Shown here: positions 55,565 through 64,000 of the stretch, one piece after another
Numbering within the stretch: the first letter of the stretch is position 1
Layout: every line of letters begins with the position of its first letter
DNA from: Schistocerca nitens
Lineage: Eukaryota > Arthropoda > Insecta > Orthoptera > Acrididae
DNA length: 64,000 bases
Direction: 5' to 3'
NCBI RefSeq assembly: GCF_023898315.1
Contig: NC_064614.1
Span: forward strand, 1,052,334,432-1,052,398,431
Made by a program: the position numbers and the translations under genes
The notes under the pieces: model-generated
What the model was told of the DNA's origin: nothing
Seen by the model: only the letters and a program-made list of their open reading frames with translations
The model's database searches: none

Positions 55565-58500
55565 ATGAGGATAACTGAGGAGCTAACGGAAGACGTCAAT
55601 CCTGGGGAACACGTTTCTAATAAAGCGCCAATATCAGCGATCCGTGCCGAAATATTAGACAAATCTATCAGAGTAATCTTGGATACCGGAGCTTCGATAA
55701 ATGCGATCGCCAACAGTTTATTGAAATGGCTATCCCAGAAGACAGAGTTACCGACGTTGCCGTTACGAAACTGTAAGATCACTGGAGCCTTAGGAACCTG
55801 CTCGCAACCAGTCCACAATCAGTCATTGCTAGAGGTAAGAATAGGAAATACAGTGATAAGATACGTCTTTCTAGTAATTCAAAAATTAATAGAAGATTCT
55901 ATAATAGTATTAGGGACTATGAGGGACAAGGGTTTAAAAATAGACTTATCGTCCCGTAAAGTCAGTTTTTGTGATGATGGGGAAATGACACAAGTTGATC
56001 TGATCAGGGAAGAAACGAGTATTGGAAATTACTGTCCTGGGCATGGTATTAAGGTCATTAGAAAAGTAGGAGATGTAAACATACAGAAGATGTAAACAAA
56101 AGCAAGATACACGGGGTAGCAGAAAAAGTGGAAGAAAAGGCAGAGGAAGCTGATGGATTGGAACACTAACAAAATGATCAGTTGGTAGATGTTTTGGAGA
56201 AATATATCCAGGTTTTTTAAAGAATAGACAGGGATTTACATTCCAATTGGGAGTGTTTCCTCATGAGACATATTGTAATAAATCATATCGAATTCGGTGG
56301 AGATTGAAGAAATAAGCAAGTGAAGAAATAAAAAGTATGATAAACTGGAACCTGGTAGAACCATTGGTCATTACATTTTGCAGTCCACTGGTAGTTGTAC
56401 CCAAACCAGGGGGAAAAATAAGATTGGCGTTGGATGAAAGAGTCATCAATACAATTATTGTACTGGTGAGAACTCATCCAGAAAGTATTGACGAACTCAT
56501 TCAGAAGTTTCATGGAGCCAATTACTTTACCAGAATTGACCTGCAGACTTCATATTGGCAGATCAAATTGGATGAACAATCAAGACAATATACAGCCTTC
56601 ATATAAGCTGGAAGAAGTTATCAGTTTAATGTGTTGCCCTTCGGTTTGGATATGAGCACAGGAGTTCTTATAATGTCATTAGATGCAGTATTAGGACCAG
56701 AACCAAGAAGTCAGCTCACCATGTTCCTCAATGACATCTTAATCAATGCTGCAACATGGGAACAGCACATATGCTTATTAGAGAGATTACTGGAAACTTT
56801 AAGATCTGAAATAACCACAAACCTGCAAGAGTCGTACTTCAGGATGAAGAAGTTAATATTTTTGGGTCATTTAATTGATGACAAAGGAATTTGGCCAGAC
56901 AGTGCCAAGACATACGTTATTAAGAATTTTCTTAAACGTAGGGATCAGAAACAACTTAAGACATTTTTGGGTTTAGCCTCATTGTCTCGACGGTCCATAG
57001 AGGACCAAGTCATGAATGCAGAGCCGTTAGTAAATTTGTTAAGAAGGAATGATTCTTGGACAAATGACTGTCAGTATGCATTTGAGAAAATCAAATACGC
57101 TGTGGTAAATGCGAAATTCTTGCATCATCCAGATGTGGACTTCGAGTTTTGCTTGATGACAGATTCTTTAAATGCTGGATTAGGATCTTGTCTTTTCCAG
57201 ATTAAGATAATTAATGGGTAACCTTTGTTCTGTTCTATAACTTTTGCAAGTAGAATATTATCGAGTTGTGGAAGGGCATATACCACGACTGAGCTGGAAG
57301 CATTAGCTTTAGTTTGGTCTTTCAAGTAGTTCCATTATTATTTATATAGGATACAAACAATAGTCTATAGTGATCACCAAGCCCTCAGCTTCTTGCAATT
57401 GTGCGAGGTGATCAGACTGAGATTATTACGGTGCACAATGGCGTTACAGGAGTATCGATTTCACATACGATGTATTAAAGGAAATAACAATCAAATTGCA
57501 TACTCCCTAGCTAGGCTGCCACAACGATTAGCTCAGGAAGAACAATTAGGTGATCGCAGAGAAGAACTTACTATCACGTTAATGAAAGAACCAATGGCAA
57601 GCAGGTATTATTTGGAATCATGCCAGGGGATAGAGAAGTGTTAGTAAAAGGATATACGCTGGTGTGGTGTCCTATAGAAATTGGAACAACCTGAGTATCC
57701 CAACCTGAAAGACTATTTTAAGGTGATTAATAGAGTTTTATTCCATTGGGGGAATACAAAGGGTGATAATTGGTGTGCATGTATTCCTGAAAGTCATGAA
57801 GTCAAGTTGATGCAATATACACATCTGGCATGGGCCCACTTTGGAGTGATTAAGTTTGCCAGTAAGGTGCGAACATATTGCTACTTTCCTAATTTGCGAC
57901 GGAAAGTACTGAAGGTCACCAGAATGTATGCAATGTGGCAAAAAACAAAACCTAATAATAAAGATTGCTGGGTTTCCTCCATTCTAAATTGCAGGAGTAA
58001 GGTCTACGGTTGGTATCCACAGATGTCTGCGAGGCATTACCTAGAGCGCCACGAGGACGTAGATACTTTGTAGGCTTCTTGGATGTATTTACAAAACATG
58101 TGAAGTTATATCCAATGATAAACGCAACGATTAAAACCATCTTAGGAAATTATTGCCGGAATATATACCGCTAGTAGAGAAACGACAAGCTATTACATCA
58201 GATAATCGCAGTAATTTTTCCAAATATACCTGGAGAAACGCACTGCAGCAAAATAGAATTAAACAAATACTAACATTAAGATATAATCCACAAGCGAGCC
58301 CGATTGAGATGGTTTTCCCCGAGCTAAATCGATTTATGAGGACGTATTGTCTGAATAGTCAAACACAGTGGATAGAATAAGTGCAAAAATATGAAGGCAT
58401 TGTAAATAATTTACTGCATACACCAGCGGAATTGATATTTCAAGAGGAACAAAGTAATGAATGGGGGACAGAGTGTTGTTGCACACTCATCCACAGGTAT

Positions 58501-58665
58501 GTCTATTGAAGAAGAGGAACAAGTAATGGCAATTGTTATTTGTTGGTCCGTTTGAAATAATGAGGCTTCCACATCTTGGGGAATATCTATTGTCTACCCA
58601 GTGACAGGAAAGGTGAAGGGACACTATCCTCATCATGTTGTTAAAAAGTACTATGCGAAGTGAAA
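55565..58665 (+). pseudogene. Gypsy-like pol: protease, RT, RNase H, integrase
   Basis: 55565-56095 is a retroviral-type aspartic protease, SIRVILDTGASINAIANSLL (active D-T-G). RT follows at about 56290-57000: PLVVVPKPGGKIRLALDERV, TRIDLQTSYWQIKLDEQSRQ, LPFGL, and FLNDI where YVDD or FVDD is expected, so the active site is damaged. An in-frame stop lies at 56604-56606. RNase H similarity spans about 57080-57500 (LMTDSLNAGLGSCLFQ; YSDHQALSFL). Integrase spans about 57690-58665: THLAWAHFGVIKFASKVRTY, then WQKTK with the Cys pair lost, a decayed core, QASPIEMVFPELNRFMRTYC, and a C-terminal GPFEIM-like end. The order PR-RT-RH-IN is that of Ty3/Gypsy. Confidence 0.85.
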
Positions 58666-58669
58666 ATTA

Positions 58670-59750
58670 GTAAAGATGATATATATTAAGGATATTTTAT
58701 TTCAATAAGTTTTTAGGTGTAGGTAGGTTTAGTTAGATAAGTAAGTTTATTGATATTTGTTTTCAGCAGAATCACAGGAGGAGAGCTGATGCTGAATGGG
58801 GATACTACACAACAAAGTCCACGGGTGTGCATGTCGTCTTTTGGTTGGCTTTACTATAATTAGGTGGACCTTTGCTACATAACCAAATTTTCAGTGTCAT
58901 GTAGAACGTACACTAACGGTGGCTGAGCTATGTTAGATTCGGATGATAGCGAGAAATTACCATGTATTGGCGGTTAAATGTTTGTGTTACTTGAGCAAAA
59001 TTGACTTCCAATGAAGCAAGCAAAGTGATATGACATTTTAAATAAGGGAATATATGGCTGATTAAATTACATATGAATTTATAGAATTATAAGTGCAGCG
59101 TAATTGTGCGTGCCCACGGACAACCTGTGACTGTTGATATGGTACAACCAATGCATCATTATTAGGAACATTATGAGAATTCATATCGTGTTGAGACTGT
59201 TCCAAGGTGTAATTCGATGTAAATAGGATCTAAAACTAATGAAATTTAACAGAATTGTTATAAATATGAAAGAATGGTGAAAAATGAACAAAGAAAAACT
59301 CGACCCGAATCTATCATGCCAGTGCAGAAACATGTTAGGATGCCAATCTAGTAACAACTTCAGGGCCCAAGAAGAAATTTAGACTAAGGTGTCAGAAGTC
59401 TCAGACTCGTCATTCATTCCTGATCCAAATGCGAGCCAGTAACCACCTGGTCCATCACGAGAAACAACCCGATCCCGATCCATCGACTACACATCCTGGT
59501 ACCAGTCGTGGGGCAGAGAGTCATCATTCGAGACCAGCCTGCCCTGCAGCGCGCATCTCCCCTGCGAGATCGACCGACGTCACCCAGCTTCTCTGCAATA
59601 ACTAATTGTGAGAAAACTGAAAAAGAAGATTGTAATTTAAATTTAGAAATTTCAGTTAAAAGTACCAAAATGCGAAATGGGATTTGGAAACCAGTTTTGC
59701 TGATCTCACTCCCGGTTTTCCATGGTTTCCCTTGGGGGCTTTGCTCACTG
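58670..59750. other. Region between pol and the aligned 3' LTR
   Basis: No env-like frame is recognised. Part of it may be LTR or untranslated sequence. Confidence 0.45.
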
Positions 59751-59985
59751 TTAGGAGACAGCATAACGAGAGGATGTGTATGAAGTGTGTACAATGAAAC
59801 AGTCATTGTTAGCCACCACACTGTATAATTTGTGTTTTTTGAGATTAAGAAGCCGTATGTAATGTTAATGTTGACTTTAGTAACGCTCCTAACACAGTCT
59901 GATTCATTTCAAAGGTAACTGCGCGTAATTAATTTTGATCAAAGAATTCTGTGACGAAGTATTGTGTTCTAAGTATACAAACTGA
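59751..59985 (+). repeat. 3' LTR remnant of the Gypsy-like element
   Basis: Diverged match to 47279-47500. The 3' LTR may begin upstream of 59500, but the left limit is not recoverable by eye. Confidence 0.68.
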
Positions 59986-59989
59986 CATC

Positions 59990-61187
59990 CAGTACCTGTA
60001 GAACACAATGCACTCACATTTCCATGTCTGCATTCAACATTCTGACGGTTGCGCTGATTATTATTAGTATACCAGCATTTCACATTTGCAATGACTTATC
60101 GCACTCTGTGTCCTGCAATGTTAATCAATCAAATATATCATCTACACAAATGTATTCCAAAAATTTCATTACTCTACATCAATTACTTTATGGTTTTACG
60201 ACTTTTTTCTCCCATGATTAGTTGGTCAAAATTTCATTTTATCCAGAATGGTAACTCAGATTCCTACCTGCGCCTATAGCCCAATGTGCAGAGCACGAGT
60301 TCAGGAGACAGACAGGCTGAGTCATACCCATACCGAATTAGCACGGTATATTAACGACAGTTGGTCTAGTACACTAGTTATTGTGAGTTTGCTTTTTAGG
60401 CGGTTCTCCACGTTCATTTATGCAAATGCTGGGCTCTGTCTCAGTAAATACGATACACAAACAGTTAAAACACGATAAGGCGTGTGAGAAAAATTTATAC
60501 GATTCACTGCGAGATAGCGCAAACGACTTTTGGTTGCCTGATGATAATTCCGGTAGAAAAATTACCTCGCCACAAAGTTAAAATAAGACAAACAAGCCAA
60601 AAAGGATAAATGCTGAGAAAGATAGATAATACGATGAATTACTCTCGTTTGTGAGTGGTGGGATCATAGGTGAATCATTAGAGCTCCCAGACCTTGTATT
60701 TTTCTGTTGATTGCTCAAGGAATATTTCCACTGATGAAAACAACACACTCAGGAGCAACCGGAAGAACGCATGAATGTGTGTACGAATATATTCGCAGCG
60801 ATTTCTCTCGCCGGACGACTGTCGAGACATAACGATTTTGGCAACAAAGATAGCAGTGATGCTAGCCCGTGCATAATTCAAATGTACCAAATACACATTG
60901 AACTGTACAATTTTCAAGCTTCCTAAAGTAATCTATTCGTAGGAATATTGTGGCCGTCACAAAATAATAATTTCTTAAATAGTAATTTCTTAAATATTGT
61001 CTGGAGTACTATCTTCTTACCGAATGTGGCCGTAGACTGACACTGATAATGGCACATTCCGGAAAAAGCTCCTTCCGCCTCCTATCTCTCTCCGCTTTAG
61101 TGCTCTACATTTACTCTGCATCTCCTAACTTCGCTTTATCAGCATGCTGCCTTTCCTCTTTGTGTGCATGCGTGTGCGTGAACGCGT

Positions 61188-61232
<45 letters not shown>

Positions 61233-61930
61233 CGCTAACAGGTTCCCCTACACTGGCACGCCGTGACGAGATCTTAGGCCGGATGGCACCCTTGGGACCC
61301 CTCTATAGTCGAGAAGTTTGTTTTTACGGCTAACACCACCCTGGCGCGGGTCCAGTCCACTCCAAAGAACTTGGTCCATCCCCCAATAGCGGAGCGACAT
61401 TCTCTTCTCTGCTGAAACGTTGTGTCTCTAACACTGGCCGCGTCTTCCACGTGGCGCAGATCACGTTCTGTCTGCTGAGTCAAATCACGTATGATTTCGT
61501 TTTAACCTCTAGAAACCTAAAGCCAAATTTCTATGTTATATCCGTAGCATTCGACTTCTGATGTATGGCACAAGTAATAATAAATAATGAATAATTACGT
61601 TCTAGGATACTAATAATTGTTTCCTGCTATGTAATATATGTAGTACGTCATTATGATAACTAAAATCAGGAATGTAATACAAACTCGTTTTCGCACTGTA
61701 AAGCGCACAATATTGTACAGTTTTATTTCGCTACTGTAACTGATGGAGAAAAAAAGAATGAAGAGAAAATTTTGCATGAAAAATAAAATATTTTCACAAT
61801 GCCTTTTATGTTATTTGAAAAAGAATTGTTGTGTTCTGCAAACGATTGCGTTTAGTTTTTTTAGCTTGATACACCCTCTTTTCTTTTCAGGTCATTTAAA
61901 TGAGTGTCAAGTCCACAATAAAAGGTATAT
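59990..61930. other. No recognisable gene; (TG)n microsatellite
   Basis: A 38-base (TG)n array lies at 61191-61228. No gene or transposon is recognised in the rest. Confidence 0.5.
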
Positions 61931-61935
61931 TCGAC

Positions 61936-62908
61936 TGTTGTTGTTGTTGTGGTCTTCAGTCCTAAGACTGGTTTGATGCAGCTCTCCATGCTACTCTATC
62001 CTGTGCAAGCTTCTTCATCTCCCAGTACTTGCTGCAACCTACATCCTTCTGAATCTGCTTAGTGTATTCGTCTCTTGGTCTCCCTCTACGATTTTTACCC
62101 TCCACGCTGCCCTCCAATGCTAAATTTGTTATCCCCTGATGCCTCAGAACATGTCCTACCAACCGGTCCCTTCTTCACGTCACGTTGTGCCACAAACTCC
62201 TCTCCTCCCCAATTCTATTCAGTACCTCCTCATTAGTTATGTGATCTACCCATGTAATCTTCAGCATTCTTCTGCAGCACCACATTTTTCAAGCTTCTAT
62301 TCTCTTCTTGTCCAAACTATGTATTGTCTATGTTTCACTTCCATACATGGCTACACTCCATACAAACACTTTCAGAAACCACTTCCTGACACTGAAATCT
62401 ATACTCGATGTTAACAAATTTCTCTTCTTCAGAAACGCTTTCCTTGCCATTGCCAGTCTACATTTTATACCCTCTCTACTTCGACCATCATCAGTTATTT
62501 TGCTCCCCAAATAGCAAAACTCCTTTACCACTTTAAGTGTCTCATTTCCTAATCCAATTCCCTCAGCATCACCCGACATTATTCGACTACATTCCATTAT
62601 CCTCGTTTTGCTTTTGTTGATGTACATCTTATATCCTCCTTTCAAGACACTGTCCATTCTGTTCAACTGCTCTTCCAAGTCCTTTGCTGTCTCTGAAAGA
62701 ATTACAATGTCATCGGCGAACCTCAAAGTTTTAATTTCTTCTCCACGGATTTTAATACCTGTTCCGAATTTTTCTTTTGTTTCCTTTACTGCTTGCTCAA
62801 TATACAGATTGAATAACATCGGGGAGAGGCTACAACCCTGTCTCACTCCCTTCCCAACCAATGCTTCCCTTTCGACTATTTGTGCTTCTTCATCAAATCG
62901 ATACGCCA
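61936..62908 (-). pseudogene. LINE copy F: RT and C-terminal region, lightly damaged
   Basis: The minus-strand frame runs from 62908 to about 61962. It has GKGVRQGCSLSPMLFNLYIE, then TLRFADDIVILSETAKDLEE (active FADD), FCYLGSKITDDGRSREGIKC, FLKVFVWSVAMYGSET, and a tail with RRDRLVGHVLRHQ and KNRRGRPRDEYTKQIQKDVG. Only two in-frame stops were seen (near 62328-62330 and 62160-62165), so it is younger than copies A-E. The 3' end has a (CAA)n-like tail (seen as TTGTTG at 61938-61950). It is 5' truncated at a mariner remnant. Confidence 0.88.
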
Positions 62909-63440
62909 AAGCCGCAGAAGCTGCTCAAGACGTTTGTGAAGAGTATAGAGAAGAAGCGATGCCTGTTCGAGCGACTCAGAATTTGTTTAAGCAATAGAAA
63001 GACGACAATTTCGATCTCAAAGACATTTGTGATAAACCAGGGGTCGCTTGGTCGGAACCAAACAGTGCATATGAAGCTATACGTGCAACAAATGAACGAT
63101 TCAATGATGCCATCCAGCAAAAACGACCTAATTGGAAGCATGGCATTTCTTCGGCAACACGACAACGCCCGCCAAGCAAGCAAATTAACAAGCTTAGCTG
63201 GGACATACTGCCACATCCTCTATTCTCGCGACAAACCTCATTCGGATTTCCATTGTTTCCGTCCTCCCAGGATTGCATTGCTTGTCGTTTCGCTCAGTAA
63301 TCATGTTGAATTGAAGGCTTGACTGGACGATTTCTTAGAATGTAAACTAAGTGATTTCTACCGTGTAGGTATTGACCAACTTGTTGAACGTCGGGAAGAT
63401 GTTGTAAACCATAAAGATAAATACATTATAGACTGATTTG
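62909..63440 (+). pseudogene. Mariner transposase remnant, internally deleted
   Basis: The start gives the N-terminal HTH (KAAEAAQDVCEEYREEA, then LFKQ* and DDNFDLKDI). The middle is mostly deleted. The end keeps PSKQINKLSWDILPHPLFSR, then DKPHSDFHCFRP (the catalytic third Asp region of the DD34D type), DDFLECKLSDFYRVGIDQLV and KDKYIID. Stop codons and frame changes occur. No inverted terminal repeats were identified. Confidence 0.82.
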
Positions 63441-63528
63441 TTGTTTATTGTCTCATTTCTTTTTGTGGACACCTAAACATTATACTAAAAGTCAGTGCGC
63501 AAGGGCAACTCAATACAACACATATTGG

Positions 63529-63718
63529 CCGGCCGTTGTGGCCGAGCGGTTCTAGGCGCTTCAGTCCGGAACCGCGCGACCGCTACGGTCGCAGGTTTGA
63601 ATCTTGCCTCGGGCTTGGATGTGTGTGATGTCCTTAGGTTAGTTAGGTTTAAGTAGTTCTAAGTTCTAGGGGACTGATGACCTCAGATGTTAAGTCCCCT
63701 CGTGCTCAGAGCCATTTG
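63529..63718 (+). mobile_element. tRNA-derived SINE (family S), copy 8
   Basis: Head TGGCCGAGCGGTTCTAGGCG, a B box variant GGTTTGAATCTTG, and the body to GCCATTTG. The target-site duplication AACACATATTGG is at 63517-63528 and 63719-63730. The B box has decayed from GGTTCGAATCC. Confidence 0.94.
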
Positions 63719-63730
63719 AACACATATTGG

Positions 63731-64000
63731 AAAACATCTTAAATTATAATATTTTATGATGTATGACAGTCCTTGAAACAATGTACATCTGAAATAAGAC
63801 CCAGTAACACTTTACTTTAAGAACACTGTACATTTATCCCGGCGCGAACTCCTCGGGTTCCCAGCAGTCAAAGCGTCTACACATGTTTCGACCATTGTTG
63901 GTGGTCGATGATTTACTTTATTCTTTTTTTTTCCTCTTCTTCCCCTGCACAACATTATTTGTTTCCTTCGAAAGTTCTCCTAAAGTGCAACATCCTCAAA
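63731..64000. other. No recognisable feature
   Basis: AT-rich end of the window without a gene or known repeat. Confidence 0.45.

Larger units (their letters stand above)
47279..59985 (+). mobile_element. Old Ty3/Gypsy-like retrotransposon with two LTRs, gag and pol (about 12.7 kb with insertions)
   Basis: Diverged direct repeats at about 47279-47500 and 59751-59985 act as LTR remnants (shared TATAATTTGTGTTT and TAACGAGAGG). Between them lie gag (48450-50510), a long interrupted stretch, then protease, RT, RNase H and integrase (55565-58665). The stretch is interrupted by a hairpin element (50643-50923) and by SINE B with an embedded LINE (50963-54595). All genes carry stops and frameshifts. 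LTR divergence and broken genes make this one of the oldest insertions here. Confidence 0.8.

Noticed and set aside
59414..59821. A 135-residue minus-strand frame
   Set aside because: It lies in the 3' LTR region of the Gypsy-like element; a similar shadow occurs in the 5' LTR, so it is repeat sequence and not a gene.
1..64000. CRISPR arrays, operons, phage or bacterial features
   Set aside because: No short regularly spaced repeats, no ribosome-binding sites or operon-like gene order; everything points to an insect nuclear genome.

Overview
This window looks like intergenic or intronic DNA from a large, repeat-swollen orthopteran (grasshopper or locust) genome. Overall base composition is AT-rich. 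Eight copies of a tRNA-derived SINE that I recognise from memory as typical of Schistocerca-type genomes are scattered through it. The rest is dominated by LINEs, Penelope-like elements, Ty3/Gypsy-like LTR elements and Tc1/mariner transposons, mostly broken and nested. I found no convincing host protein-coding gene, no rRNA or functional tRNA gene, and nothing bacterial or CRISPR-like. The species call is from recall; the repeat structures are read from the sequence.

Layout. 1-1.2 kb: LINE reverse-transcriptase remnant holding a SINE. 1.4-1.8 kb and 6.86-7.1 kb: a composite of one SINE family (A) inserted in the tRNA-like head of another (B). 4.14-4.50 kb: a 5S-rRNA-derived SINE. 7.5-9.8 kb: a Jockey-like LINE 3' end split by an intact Tc1-type transposon. 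10.1-13 kb: a tRNA-like fold-back element, a degenerate Penelope-like element and a mariner-derived element. 13.0-13.6 kb: a GC-rich island. 13.6-15.0 kb: a second intact Tc1-type copy. 16.2-17.5 kb: a palindromic DD41D mariner derivative. 17.8-24.9 kb: mostly featureless AT-rich DNA.

24.9-32.0 kb is one LINE split by a 6.0-kb gag-only LTR element that itself carries a SINE. 33-39.3 kb holds four more LINE pieces of the same family, a solo LTR carrying a frameshifted Tc1-type copy, and an inverted LINE duplication. 40.1-41.2 kb is a large diverged inverted repeat. 43-44 kb is a one-ended Tc1-type copy. 44.2-45.1 kb is an integrase remnant, followed by a second Penelope-like element (45.2-47.0 kb) carrying another SINE. 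47.3-60.0 kb is an old Ty3/Gypsy-like element with gag, protease, RT, RNase H and integrase remnants. It is interrupted by a perfect-arm hairpin element and by a SINE B copy that has a 3.4-kb RT-less LINE lodged in its tRNA-like head. 61.9-63.7 kb holds a LINE, a mariner remnant and a final SINE.

The only open, apparently functional-looking genes are two 340-residue Tc1-type transposases. The most interesting pattern is that two unrelated retroposons (SINE A and the RT-less LINE) sit in the same orientation at essentially the same position of SINE B, which suggests sequence-specific targeting of a tRNA-like A-box region.
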